The notes under the pieces were generated by a model, which saw nothing but the letters and a program-made list of their open reading frames with translations, was not told where the DNA came from and did no database searches. A stretch of 37,710 bases of DNA from an uncultured Clostridia bacterium (GTDB lineage Bacteria; Bacillota; Clostridia; Oscillospirales; Acutalibacteraceae), in NCBI GenBank assembly GCA_947632385.1, contig CANRPD010000018.1, positions 1 through 37,710 on the forward strand. The letters run 5' to 3'. How positions within the stretch are numbered: position 1 is the stretch's first letter; the number at the start of each line of letters is the position of its first letter. The translations under genes and the position numbers were made by a program. Of the stretch, positions 7,186 through 18,262 are shown in pieces.

Positions 7186-7914
7186 ATGACATCCTATATC
7201 GATCCCATCGCTGCCCTGCTGGGGCCGTGGTCGGCCCAGCTAACGGCCGGAGCTGTCCTGCTGCGGATGGGCATGTCCCTGGCCCTGTCGGCCATCATCG
7301 GCTGGGAACGGTCCAGCAAGCGGCATTCGGCGGGGCTGCGCACCTTCATTTTGGTGTGCCTGGCCTGCACCACGGCCATGCTGCTGGACACCTATCTCTC
7401 TGCGGCCAGCGGTTCGGGGCTGTACCTCATCTCTGCCGCGGCGGTGATCTCCGTCTCGGTGATCTCTGTCAACTCCACGCTGTTCAGCTCCCGCAGTCAG
7501 ATCAAGGGGCTGACCACCTCGGTGGGGCTGTGGGCCTGCGGCATCCTGGGGCTGACGCTGGGGGGCGGGTATTACACCGTGACCCTGGCGGCCTTCGTGG
7601 TGCTGATGTGCGGGCTGGCGTTGTTCCCCTCGGTGGAGGTGTTTCTCAAGAACCGGTCCAACCATTTCGAGGTCCATTTGGAGCTGAAGAACAGCCAGTA
7701 CCTCCAGGATTTCGTCACCACCATCCGGAGGCTGGGTCTGACCATCGACGACATCGAACTGAATCCAGCTTATGTCAACTCCGGCCTCAGTGTGTATTCC
7801 ATCGCGATTTCCATCAGCAGCCAGGAATTGCGGAAATATAAGACCCATTCGCAGATCATCGAGGCGCTGGCGACCTTGGATTATGTCTACTACATCGAGG
7901 AGATGCGCGCCTGA
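7186..7914 (+). CDS. MgtC/SapB family membrane protein
   Basis: This is a 242-residue MgtC/SapB-type protein. The N-terminal half has four or five membrane segments and carries the family signature GWERSSKRHSAGLRTFILVC (about residues 39-58). The C-terminal part (about 160-242) is soluble and resembles the ACT-like domain of MgtC proteins. In pathogens MgtC is linked to low-magnesium survival and modulation of membrane ATPase activity; its biochemical role in gut commensals is not settled. The start has a strong AAGGAGG (7171-7177). Cotranscription with the antiporter suggests a joint role in ion or membrane-potential homeostasis, which is an inference. Confidence 0.93.
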   Translation: MTSYIDPIAALLGPWSAQLTAGAVLLRMGMSLALSAIIGWERSSKRHSAGLRTFILVCLACTTAMLLDTYLSAASGSGLYLISAAAVISVSVISVNSTLFSSRSQIKGLTTSVGLWACGILGLTLGGGYYTVTLAAFVVLMCGLALFPSVEVFLKNRSNHFEVHLELKNSQYLQDFVTTIRRLGLTIDDIELNPAYVNSGLSVYSIAISISSQELRKYKTHSQIIEALATLDYVYYIEEMRA

Positions 7915-7942
7915 GTGTTCGGTGCAGATCGGGCCTGAGGTC

Positions 7943-8035
7943 CCCGCCTCGCCGCCGGTCCGCGCAGCGGACCGGCGCGGAACGCCCCGAAGGGGCGGGC
8001 CGGCCGGGCGGCAGAGCCGCCCGGAGCGAGGCGGG
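7943..8035. repeat. Cloverleaf-like hairpin element B
   Basis: An outer 10-bp stem (7943-7952 with 8026-8035) closes three perfect hairpins. The first has 10 bp with a GCA loop (7954-7963 with 7967-7976). The second has 6 bp with a GAA loop (7983-7988 with 7992-7997). The third has 9 bp with an AGA loop (8004-8012 with 8016-8024). It sits between the convergent mgtC-like and GH1 genes. Topology and size match the element at 1126-1219, but the stem sequences are different. Confidence 0.78.
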
Positions 8036-8164
8036 AGACCGGAAGGCGCCGAAAAGGGTCGGTGGTGCTGGGCAGCCGGCCCGGAATTGGAACATGCCGG
8101 CGGGAGGCCGGAGCCGGGTACACCCATGCAAAACGGTACCTGCCCTGAATTTATGAAACAGAAG

Positions 8165-8188
8165 ACCCCGCCCCGGGGAGGGCGGGGT
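8165..8188. terminator. GC hairpin ending the GH1 gene
   Basis: A perfect 9-bp stem (8165-8173 with 8180-8188) has a 6-base loop and lies 18 bases beyond the GH1 stop codon. The flanking T-tracts are short on both strands, so termination strength is uncertain. Confidence 0.55.
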
Positions 8189-8205
8189 TCCGATTTCTGT
8201 GGGGA

Positions 8206-10459
<2,254 letters not shown>

Positions 10460-10494
10460 ACGTGAAACCTTCCTTTTTTTCAATGGGGTCGGGC

Positions 10495-10523
10495 TTGACT
10501 TTTGAAAAGAGAGCCCCTACAAT
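10495..10523 (+). promoter_or_regulatory. Promoter of the AraC-type regulator gene
   Basis: TTGACT (10495-10500) and TACAAT (10518-10523) are separated by 17 bp. Transcription would start near 10530, about 40 nt before the GTG start. The promoter is intact even though the gene it serves is interrupted. Confidence 0.85.
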
Positions 10524-10570
10524 TTGAGTGGATGAGAAGCTGGGTCGGGCGACCGTGGAGGGAAATGCAG

Positions 10571-12910
10571 GTGAAAAAGGGCCTGAAAATGAATTACAGG
10601 AGGACGCTGATCCTCTCTTATCTTCTGCTGCTGGCGCTGTCGGTGGGCGTGCTGCTGCTGGAAACCGGGTCGTCTTTGTCCAGACTGGAGGAGAACACCC
10701 GGCAGTTTTCCCGGATGGCACTCTCCTAGGTGAGCAGTTCTATGGAACGAGCCCACGGACGGATCTTGGACCAGGTGAACCAGGTGCACTCCCGGGATGA
10801 ATATCTCTCGCTGGTGTATGCGGACGAGGATCTGAACGGGTACAAGCTCATCAAGGTGGGCGAGCTGGAGGAAGAGATGATCCGGGAGGCCTCCTACAAC
10901 AGCTATATCCGGGGGATGTACATCTGGTTCGAACGGCCCCAGATCGCCGCTACCACCCAGGGCTTCGTGCGCTCCCGTGCGCAGTTCGACAGCTCCCTTC
11001 GGCGGAATTTTGGCGTGGACCTGGACAGTGTGGAGGCCATGGCCCGGGATACCGGACTGACCCTGCGGGAAGTGGGCAACGGAAGGATCATCGCTGTGCT
11101 GGCCAGCGGGCGGCGCAGCGGGGACCCGGACCGCAGTTGGGAGACCATCGAGGTGATGGAGCTGGACCGGTCGGCGTTCCTGAGCCCTCTGGCCCCGCAG
11201 TCTACCCAGGGCGGGTTGACGGAGTTCTGGGCGGTCCTGCCGGACGGCGCGTTACTGGCCCCTTCCCAGCAGGTCCAGCTGCTGGCAGAGACCGTGGGGC
11301 TGGATATCGGAGAAGCGGAGCCGGAGCAGGGGACGATCTTTCGGAAGAACTTTGAGGGACGGGACTATGCAGTGATGACGCTGCGCTCCTCCAGCGGCCT
11401 TTGGATGTGCTCGGCTGCGGACTATTCGGCCTGGTCCAGAACAGTTTCGGAGCACGGCGCTACGGTGCTCATCTTCTGTGTGGGGTATTTACTGCTGGGG
11501 TTGGTGATGGCCGCAGGCTTTACCCGGGCGAATTCCCAGCCGGTGCAGCGGTTGAGCAATCTGATCTCCGAAAAGCTCACCGGTAAAGAGGGCGAAGGGG
11601 ATCTGGCGGTGCTGGAGGCCGGGGTGGAATCCCTGCTGCGGTACTGGCGGGAATATGCGGGCGCCCAGGGCCGGGAGGAACGACAGGCCCGGGAGGAGAC
11701 CCTGTATTCGCTGCTGTCCGGACGGTTGTCTCAGGAAGATTTCCTGCAAACGGAGTCCGGCAGAGAGATGGAATTTCCCTCCCAGCGGTTTGCCGTGGTG
11801 TGCATCTCTCTGCGGCAGCTGACCGGCAGTTTTTTGGAGGGTCGGCCCACCGAGGACCGGGAGAGCCGGGAGATCGCGCTGTTTGCGGTGTCCTCGGCGG
11901 CGGGAGAGATCTTGGCTGAACTGGGGGCTGCCTACACCTGCCGTCACGACGACCGGATGTGGGCGCTGGTCTCCCCGCGGGAAGCGCTGCCGGAAGAAGA
12001 GGCGCCTCGGGCTCTGAATGGGGCTCTGGCCCAGGCTCAGGGGTTCCTCCGGGAGCAGATGGGGATCCTCACTGGGGCGTATCAGAGCCGGTTTTTCACC
12101 GGCTGGGACAACATTCCCGCGGCATACCGGGAAGCGGCATGGGCGGTGGAACAGATCGAAGGCTATGCCATTCCCGGAGATCTGTATGATCTCTATGCGG
12201 TGGAACAGTATCTGGCTCCCGAGCGGGAACAGCCCGGGGAGGATCTGACGGAAAAGCGGCGCAGCTTTTTCTCCGCCGTAGCGGCGGGAGACTTTGACGA
12301 GGCGAAGCGGCTGTATCTGGAGCTGCGTCGGCAGGAGCTGCCCCTGGCGGATGAGTCCTTTGGGGCCATTCGGGTGCAGAGCAGCATTCTGTTGGGATAC
12401 CTGGTCTCGAATCTGGCGCCAAAGGATCGGGAAGCCAACAGCAAGCGTTTGGAAGAGGCCGCCCGGACCATCCGGCTGGAGACCCGGGACGAGCAGCTGA
12501 CCGAGGACATGTGCGCTTTCATGCGGGACTTTCACCAGATGGTGCTGGCCGCTCAGGCAGAGGGCCGGGAAGAACGGGGCGACATGGCCCAGCTGGCGGT
12601 GGAGTACATCAACGACCACTTTGCCGATCGGGATATCAGTGTGGCGGTGGTGGCCGAGAACCTGGGGGTGAGTCCGTCGTATCTCAGCCGGGTGTTCAAG
12701 AAAAAGTACGATCTGGGCGTGTTGGACTATATCCACCGGCGGCGGATCGATACCGCCAAGGTGCTGCTGCGAGAGAGCGATCTGACCGTGGAGGCGGTGG
12801 CAGCCCAGGTGGGCTACGGAAGCGGTCTGGCGCTGATCCGGGCCTTCCGGAAAGCGGAGGACTGCACGCCCACAGAATATCGGAAATCCCTGTCTCAGGG
12901 GAACCCCTGA
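10571..12910 (+). pseudogene. Membrane AraC-family regulator split by an amber codon
   Basis: The full frame would encode 779 residues: a first membrane helix (about residues 13-30), an extracellular sensor, a second helix (about 298-318), a cytoplasmic linker and a C-terminal AraC helix-turn-helix domain (about residues 678-775, with SVAVVAENLGVSPSYLSRVF and a second helix near VEAVAAQVGYG). This is a known layout for sugar-locus regulators in Firmicutes. Codon 53 is TAG (10727-10729) and the frame continues without any shift on both sides, so a single C-to-T change from CAG is the simplest cause. The GTG at 10571 has GGAGGG (10557-10562). Restart at ATG 10742 is possible, since AGGTGA at 10728-10733 resembles a ribosome site; that product would lack the first helix. 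A sequencing error is an alternative. Confidence 0.85.
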
Positions 12911-12937
12911 ACCGGAACGGAACAGTCTACAGAAGAC

Positions 12938-12997
12938 TTTTTAGGAAATTCAGCGGAGCACAAGAGGCTCCGCTGATTTTTTGGACATTCCTAAAAA
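12938..12997. terminator. Bidirectional terminator, AraC gene and permease operon
   Basis: A perfect 9-bp stem (12951-12959 with 12967-12975) is followed by ATTTTTTGG on the plus strand. An outer pair, TTTTTAGGAA and TTCCTAAAAA (near 12939-12948 and 12988-12997), extends it. It lies between the convergent regulator and the permease gene ending at 13023. Confidence 0.88.
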
Positions 12998-13022
12998 GAG
13001 CGGTGCAGGCGGCTGACTGAGA

Positions 13023-13910
13023 TCAGCCCTTCACCGAGCCGATCATGACGCCGGTGACGAAGTACTTCTGAATGAAGGGGTAGATGACCATCATGGGGAT
13101 GACGGACACCATGATGGTGGCGTACTTGATCAGGGGCCGATAGATCTCCACGTCCTGGCCGTCGGCTTCGGCCACAATACTGTTTTCCGAAGAGAGCAGC
13201 ACGATCTCCCGCAGGGTCAGCTGCAGGGGGTACAGGGCGCGGTTTTGATGGACCAGATAGATGGATGCGGAGAACCAGGCGTTCCATTGCTGGATGGCGT
13301 AGAACAGCACGATGACCGCAATGATGGCCTTGCTGACGGGGATGACGATCTGCCACAGGATGCGGAAGTTGCCAGCGCCGTCGATGCGGGCAGCCTCATA
13401 GAGCTCCTCCGGGATCTCGGAGAAGGAGGTGCGCATGAGGATGATGTTGTAGGCGGTGAGCGCACCGGGAACGATGATGGCCCAGCGGGTGTCCAGCATG
13501 CCCAGGTTACGCACCACCATAAAGGTGGGGATGAGGCCGCCGTTGAAGATCATGGTGAAGAGAACCAAGAATGCGATGATGCTCTTGAAGTAGAGATTCT
13601 TGCGGGAGAGCACATAGGCTGCCAGGATGTTGAGCACCAGCCCCAGCACCGTGGAAGCGACCACATAGATGATGGTGTTCATGTAGGAGGTGAGGATGTT
13701 GTGGTTGTTGAGCACCAGCTTATAACCGCCCAGGGTGGCATCTCCCAGGGGGGTCAAGATCAGGCCGCTGGAGGCGGAGACCTTCAGGGGATCGCTGATG
13801 GAGCCCATGGCCACATGCCACACCGGCAGGATGAAAATGAAGGAAAGGCAGACCAGCCCGATGGTGTTGAACACCGCGAATACTTTTTGTCCGGTCGTAC
13901 GTCTAAACAC
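13023..13910 (-). CDS. Carbohydrate ABC transporter permease, LplC/MalG-like
   Basis: This is a 295-residue inner-membrane permease with six predicted helices. The EAA loop that docks with the ATPase is clear: EAARIDGAGNFRILWQ at about residues 175-190. The C-terminal half has the LplC/YtcP style (QWNAWFSASIYL, ending in YPFIQKYFVTGVMIGSVKG), as in transporters for complex oligosaccharides. It is the last gene of the SBP-LplB-LplC set, 13 bases after the LplB-like gene. The substrate cannot be read from sequence. No ATP-binding subunit is in the window, so an MsmX-type shared ATPase is presumed. Confidence 0.94.
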   Translation of the reverse strand: MFRRTTGQKVFAVFNTIGLVCLSFIFILPVWHVAMGSISDPLKVSASSGLILTPLGDATLGGYKLVLNNHNILTSYMNTIIYVVASTVLGLVLNILAAYVLSRKNLYFKSIIAFLVLFTMIFNGGLIPTFMVVRNLGMLDTRWAIIVPGALTAYNIILMRTSFSEIPEELYEAARIDGAGNFRILWQIVIPVSKAIIAVIVLFYAIQQWNAWFSASIYLVHQNRALYPLQLTLREIVLLSSENSIVAEADGQDVEIYRPLIKYATIMVSVIPMMVIYPFIQKYFVTGVMIGSVKG

Positions 13911-13923
13911 GGTATTCCCTCCT

Positions 13924-14871
13924 TTACCACAAACTGGTATCGCTGATCTTTCGGCTGATGGCGTTGCCGATGAACAGCACGATGAAGTTGACTACGGAAT
14001 TGAACAGGTTGATGGCCGTGGAGAAGGAGTAGTCCGCGTCCACAATGCCCACCCGGTAGACATAGCTGGAAATAACGTCCGCCGTCTCATAGGTGGAAGG
14101 GCCGTACATCAGGATGATCTTTTCGTAGCCCACGTTCATGATCTGGCCCAGACGGAGGATCAGCAGCACCACGATGGTGGAAGCGATGCCCGGCAGGGTG
14201 ATGTACAGGGTCTGTTTCCAGCGGCCTGCGCCGTCGATGACCGCAGCCTCGTAGAGCTCGGGGTCGATGGCTGCCAGGGCCGAGATGAAGATGATGGAGT
14301 TATACCCCAGGTGCTGCCAGATGTTGGAGCCGATGAACAGCGGCTGGAACCACTCTGGGCGGGAGATCAGGGCGCCGCCGTTGTCGCCGAAGAAGGCGGC
14401 GATCTGGGTCAGCAGACCGTTTGCCTTACAGAAGTCATTGAGGATGGACACCACGACCACCACGGAGATGAAGTAGGGCAGATACGAGATGGTCTGGGTG
14501 ACTTTTTTGAAATACTTGTTGCGGACCTCGTTGAGACACAGGGCAAAGATGATGGGGAAGGGGAAGGAGAACAGCAGGCCGTAAAGGCTGATGGACAGGG
14601 TGTTGCGCAGGTTCCGCCAGAAGTTCGGTCCGTTGAAGTAGCGGATGAAGTTCTTGAGGCCGACAAACTCGCTGCCAAAAATGCCTTTGCGGATGTTGAA
14701 GTCCTGGAAAGCCATGACGATGCCGCCCATGGGCACGTAGTTGAAGATGATGAAGTAGGCCAGGGGGAACAGGGCCATGACATACAGGCTCCAGTTTCGG
14801 CGCAGGTCCCGCTTGATCAGCTTTCCGCGGGAGACCTGGATCTCCACCGCCTGGGAAGCGTCTTTCTTCAA
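13924..14871 (-). CDS. Carbohydrate ABC transporter permease, LplB-like
   Basis: This is a 315-residue permease of the LplB/YtcP-partner type, with six predicted helices and a long basic N-terminus. The sequence NYVPMGGIVMAFQDFN after the first helix is typical of LplB proteins. The EAA loop is EAAVIDGAGRWKQTLYITLP at about residues 210-229. I place the start at a TTG (14871) because GGAGG lies 8 bases upstream; an earlier TTG at 14892 would include that ribosome site in the coding sequence. It forms a heterodimer with the product of the next gene. A hairpin in the gap from the solute-binding gene should lower its expression relative to that gene. Confidence 0.92.
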   Translation of the reverse strand: MKKDASQAVEIQVSRGKLIKRDLRRNWSLYVMALFPLAYFIIFNYVPMGGIVMAFQDFNIRKGIFGSEFVGLKNFIRYFNGPNFWRNLRNTLSISLYGLLFSFPFPIIFALCLNEVRNKYFKKVTQTISYLPYFISVVVVVSILNDFCKANGLLTQIAAFFGDNGGALISRPEWFQPLFIGSNIWQHLGYNSIIFISALAAIDPELYEAAVIDGAGRWKQTLYITLPGIASTIVVLLILRLGQIMNVGYEKIILMYGPSTYETADVISSYVYRVGIVDADYSFSTAINLFNSVVNFIVLFIGNAISRKISDTSLW

Positions 14872-14899
14872 AAGGAGTTCCTCCTCTCTCAAAATATAG

Positions 14900-14946
14900 A
14901 GAAAAGCGGGCCTCTCTCAGACAGTTTTTCTGACGGAGGCCCGCTT
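14900..14946 (-). terminator. Intra-operon attenuating terminator
   Basis: An 11-bp perfect stem (14904-14914 with 14936-14946) contains an inner TCAGA/TCTGA pair. Read on the minus strand it is followed by TTTTC and a T-rich stretch. It separates the solute-binding protein gene from the permeases, a common way to make more binding protein than permease. Confidence 0.82.
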
Positions 14947-14992
14947 CCCGGTTATTTAGGTCTTAGCGAAAAGGAATGGTCCGACCCCTCGA

Positions 14993-16753
14993 TCAGCGGG
15001 CGTAGTAGCGATCCAGGGCGGCTTGCTGCAGGTTCATGCAGTCCTCGATGCCCATGGACTTCAGGGTGTCGCGGTAGCTGTCGTAATCATCCAGGGACAT
15101 CTGGCCCATGATGAACTTGACGTTGCACTCCTGGACATAGGCTTCGATGTCCGGATACATGGAGGCGTACTCGGTGTTTTCATCGGAAGTCATGGTCACA
15201 CGGGTGGGCATGAAGGAGGTGGGGTCATTGGTGGACCAGACCTGATAGTTCTCCTGCAGGTAGTCAACCATCTGCTCGATCTGAGAGGCCTCATACCGCA
15301 CGGGAGGATTCTTGGTCCAGAACTGCACCAGCACGGTGGCAGAGGAGATACCGTCCGGGTTGGAATAACGGAAGTCATACTCGCCGATGCGGTGGCCGTC
15401 CTCGGCCGCGTACCAGACGACGCCCTCCTGGTCATCCAGGCCATAGTTGGCGTTCAGATAGACATCCTCAGCGTAGAAGCCGTCGTTCCAGCGAATGGCT
15501 TCTTCGATGTGCTCGCCGGTGGCAGAGAACACCATGCAATAGCCGTTCATATGGTCAGAGCCAGCGCCGGCATTGCGGAAGGTGGGCGTGACCGCGTCAG
15601 AACCGCTCTTCACGGGCTGGGGAGCAGCCACCAGGAAGAAGTCGGGGTTGGTCGCGCCGCGGGTGACATAGGTGCCGCCCATACGGGTGCCGTAGTCGAT
15701 CAGAGAACCGACCTTGTCGTTGAGCATCATGTCGTTGTCGGCAGTGATGCCGGTAGAAGTACGGGTGGCAAAATCCTTGTCCAGCAGGCCCTTGTTCCAC
15801 CAGTCGTTGAGCAGGGCCAAGTAATCGCGGTACTGGTCGTCCAGAGGACCGTACTGCACTTTGTTGCCCCGCACATACCAGTAGGGAGCGGTGTCATAGC
15901 CGGCCATGAACTCGCCGAAGTCGATGCCGTACTTGGAGGTGTAGAAAGGAGCCTCGATGCCCAGCTGATCCTTAAAGGCAGTGAGAACAGTCTCCCACTC
16001 GTCATAGGTGGTGGGCACTTCCATGTTGACCTTGTCCAGGAAGTCCTGGCGGATGGCGATGCCCTGGTCGGCCACGCACTCGTCGCCCATGGTGAGCCAC
16101 ACGCCCCACATGCCGTACATGTTGCCCTCATCGCTCTTGGCGGCACGGCCGAAGTCTTCCTGAGAGTTGAGCCAGGAGACATAGTTGGGAGCGATGTCCA
16201 GGTAATCCATCATGTTGACGAAGTAGCCTTCCTTGATGGCGGCGTCCTCACCGGTGCGGTAGCTCTGACCGGCGTTGGGCTGGGAATAGGCCATGTCGGG
16301 CATTTCGTCGGAAGCGAACAGCAGGTTGAAGGCCTCGCCCTCGGTGCCGGAAGAAGGCACGATGAAGTCGATGTGGATCCCGGTCTTCTCCTCGTACCAC
16401 TGCCAGAACTCGCCGTCATTGAAGTCGGCCAGCTCGCCCATGGAACCGGCCATGGGGTACCACAGAGACAGGGTCAGAGGCTCGGAGACGATGGGATAGG
16501 TCTGCTGATTGACCTTGCCGAACTCCACGTCAGAGACGGGGTAGCCCTCGGCCGTGGTCTCGCCGCCAGTGGAAGCGGGCTCGCTCACATCAGAGGTATC
16601 GGGGGTGCTGGTGTCAGCAGGCTCCGAGGTGGGCGTGCTCGTGTCGTTGCCGTTCGAGCCGGTGCTGGAGTTGTTGTTGCCGCCGCAAGCAGCCATGCAA
16701 CCGATGATCAGCACCAGTGCCAGCGCCAGAGCAAGCAGTTTTTTGAGCTTCAT
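14993..16753 (-). CDS. Extracellular sugar-binding lipoprotein of an ABC importer
   Basis: This is a 586-residue solute-binding protein of the large LplA-like group (COG1653-type). A lipoprotein signal peptide ends at IIGCMAACGG, with the lipidated Cys at about residue 23. An Asn/Ser/Thr/Pro-rich spacer of about 45 residues follows, then the two-lobed binding domain with many aromatic residues (WYPMAGSM, GMWGVWLTMGDE, YWYVRGNKVQYG) of the kind that stack on sugar rings. The ATG at 16753 has GGAGG 11 bases upstream; the open frame further upstream is not protein-like. It is the first gene of the importer set and has its own well-formed promoter. The substrate is unknown; oligosaccharide is inferred from family and size. 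Confidence 0.93.
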   Translation of the reverse strand: MKLKKLLALALALVLIIGCMAACGGNNNSSTGSNGNDTSTPTSEPADTSTPDTSDVSEPASTGGETTAEGYPVSDVEFGKVNQQTYPIVSEPLTLSLWYPMAGSMGELADFNDGEFWQWYEEKTGIHIDFIVPSSGTEGEAFNLLFASDEMPDMAYSQPNAGQSYRTGEDAAIKEGYFVNMMDYLDIAPNYVSWLNSQEDFGRAAKSDEGNMYGMWGVWLTMGDECVADQGIAIRQDFLDKVNMEVPTTYDEWETVLTAFKDQLGIEAPFYTSKYGIDFGEFMAGYDTAPYWYVRGNKVQYGPLDDQYRDYLALLNDWWNKGLLDKDFATRTSTGITADNDMMLNDKVGSLIDYGTRMGGTYVTRGATNPDFFLVAAPQPVKSGSDAVTPTFRNAGAGSDHMNGYCMVFSATGEHIEEAIRWNDGFYAEDVYLNANYGLDDQEGVVWYAAEDGHRIGEYDFRYSNPDGISSATVLVQFWTKNPPVRYEASQIEQMVDYLQENYQVWSTNDPTSFMPTRVTMTSDENTEYASMYPDIEAYVQECNVKFIMGQMSLDDYDSYRDTLKSMGIEDCMNLQQAALDRYYAR

Positions 16754-16952
16754 GATTCTGATTTTCCTCCTGATTGATTTTTTCCGGATCGTCCGTCTGT
16801 TGCTCCCCATCCGTTCCCTAATCCCGCCACCCATTTTATTAAAGATGAGCAGAGACCTGGAACCACACGGCCCGTCTGCCGAAGCAGAACGACCCGCGGA
16901 GCCCAGAGGAACGGGCTTGACAAATCGCGCGGATCGACCCTTTACACCAGCC

Positions 16953-16981
16953 AGTATACGGCGGACAACTTCACTTTTCAA
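16953..16981 (-). promoter_or_regulatory. Promoter of the sugar importer operon
   Basis: On the minus strand, TTGAAA (16976-16981) and TATACT (16953-16958) are separated by exactly 17 bp. Transcription would start near 16946, giving a leader of about 190 nt. Two AraC-type half-sites abut the -35 box. Confidence 0.85.
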
Positions 16982-17018
16982 GTATCAAAATGAGAACCGA
17001 TGGTATCAAAATCGGAAC
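16982..17018 (-). promoter_or_regulatory. Tandem AraC-type activator half-sites
   Basis: Two direct repeats of GTATCAAAATNNGAAC (16982-16997 and 17003-17018 on the plus strand, identical at 14 of 16 positions) lie 21 bp apart. The first touches the -35 box of the importer promoter. Direct repeats two helical turns apart next to the -35 are the standard site for AraC-family activators. The likely protein is the regulator encoded at 10571-12910, or a paralogue. Confidence 0.78.
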
Positions 17019-17181
17019 AAATCGAAAAACGATACGTTCTTCTCTCGACAAAATTCCCTTGTGCAAATTTTCTAACTTTTTCTCCACTTTTGATTTTGAA
17101 TCAATAAATAATCCGATGATTCCCAAAAAATGTATTATAAAGCAAAAGAGCTTTACAGGCAAGATCCGACGGGGATCCCTC

Positions 17182-17210
17182 TTGCAAGAAATGCTTCTGT
17201 GGAGTATACT
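17182..17210 (+). promoter_or_regulatory. Promoter of the ribokinase-family gene
   Basis: TTGCAA (17182-17187) and TATACT (17205-17210) have a 17-bp spacer, with an expected start near 17217, just ahead of the ribosome site at 17226. The AT-rich stretch 17019-17181 upstream carries no gene that I can support. Confidence 0.75.
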
Positions 17211-17238
17211 GAATGAAAAGAGTGTAGGAGGAAAGGCT

Positions 17239-18150
17239 ATGGCAAGGATCCTAGTTGTTGGCAGCCTGAATATGGACACAGTATTGGAGGTAGCCCATTT
17301 ACCGGCACCTGGGGAAACCGTGCTTTCCCGAAGCAAGCACTTGGTGCCCGGAGGAAAAGGGGCCAATGCCGCCTTTGCAGCGGGCCGACTGGGCGGAGAT
17401 GCTGCCCTGCTGGGGTGTGTCGGCCGGGATGAGCCGGGCCGACTGCTGCTGGAAAGCCTGCGGGGGGCTGGGGTCGATGTGAGCGGTGTCCGGCAACTGG
17501 AGAATGTGGATACCGGCTGTGCGGTGATCCAGGTCGAGGACAGCGGCGAGAATTGCATTACGGTGGCGCAAGGAGCCAATTTGTACACAAATGAGGCCTT
17601 TGTCCAGGACCATGAAGAGACGATCGATGCCTGCGAAGTGTTGCTGCTGCAGCTGGAGATCCCATTCAGTGGGGTGTTGGCGGCAGCGGAGCGGGCCCAC
17701 GCACATGGAAAAACAGTGATCCTGGATCCCGCACCAGCCCGAATGGATTTGCCGGAGGCGTTGTTCCGGGCTGCGGACTACGTGAAGCCCAACCAGGGGG
17801 AACTCAGTTTGCTGACTGGGTGCGATCCCGAGGAGTATGTCGCGGGCGCGCATCGATTGCAGCAGAAAGGTGCGCGAAATGTGTTGGTCTCTCTGGGAGA
17901 GCAGGGGGCCTACCTGCTGGAGGAAGACGGCCGGGAGACGAGGATCCCCGCTTACGTCGCGGGACCGACGGTAGACACCACGGCAGCAGGGGATTGCTTT
18001 ACGGCGGCTTTCGCCTGTGGCCTTTGCCGGGGGCTGTCCCGGCAGGAAGCAGTTCGGTTCGCTGCGGTAGCGGCGGGCATTGCGGTGACGCGGAAGGGCG
18101 CACAACCGTCTATTCCCATTTTGGAGGAAGTTTTGGCACATTATTCATGA
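17239..18150 (+). CDS. rbsK: Ribokinase, PfkB family
   Basis: This is a 303-residue PfkB-family sugar kinase that best fits ribokinase, transferring phosphate from ATP to a pentose. The N-terminal signature is GSLNMDT followed by PGGKGANAAFAAGRLGG (about residues 37-53). The C-terminal signature is DTTAAGDCFTAAF, with catalytic base D252. Length and the adenine-binding region are normal. The ATG is fixed by AGGAGGA at 17226-17232. It is divergent from the sugar importer and has its own promoter, ending at a strong terminator. Other PfkB sugars, such as a nucleoside, cannot be excluded. Confidence 0.9.
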   Translation: MARILVVGSLNMDTVLEVAHLPAPGETVLSRSKHLVPGGKGANAAFAAGRLGGDAALLGCVGRDEPGRLLLESLRGAGVDVSGVRQLENVDTGCAVIQVEDSGENCITVAQGANLYTNEAFVQDHEETIDACEVLLLQLEIPFSGVLAAAERAHAHGKTVILDPAPARMDLPEALFRAADYVKPNQGELSLLTGCDPEEYVAGAHRLQQKGARNVLVSLGEQGAYLLEEDGRETRIPAYVAGPTVDTTAAGDCFTAAFACGLCRGLSRQEAVRFAAVAAGIAVTRKGAQPSIPILEEVLAHYS

Positions 18151-18188
18151 AGATAGCTCCATATTTCAAGGAAAACGATGGAAAATCA

Positions 18189-18223
18189 AAAGGCTTTCCG
18201 CACATCAAGGGCGGAAAGCCTTT
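18189..18223. terminator. Bidirectional terminator between rbsK and dnaI
   Basis: Perfect 13-bp arms, 18189-18201 with 18211-18223, have A-rich and T-rich edges, so the hairpin can stop both the plus-strand kinase transcript and the minus-strand replication-loader transcript. Confidence 0.92.
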
Positions 18224-18262
18224 CAACTTTACAAATGTGGGATCGATCCAAACCGGTCTGTT

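Noticed and set aside
10727-10729. Amber codon read as pyrrolysine
   Set aside because: No pyrrolysine genes are in the window, and the position follows a membrane helix with nothing suggesting a catalytic residue. A nonsense mutation is simpler.
15023-16777. Long plus-strand frame antisense to the solute-binding protein gene
   Set aside because: Codon bias shadow; the minus-strand protein has a clear lipobox, promoter and family features.
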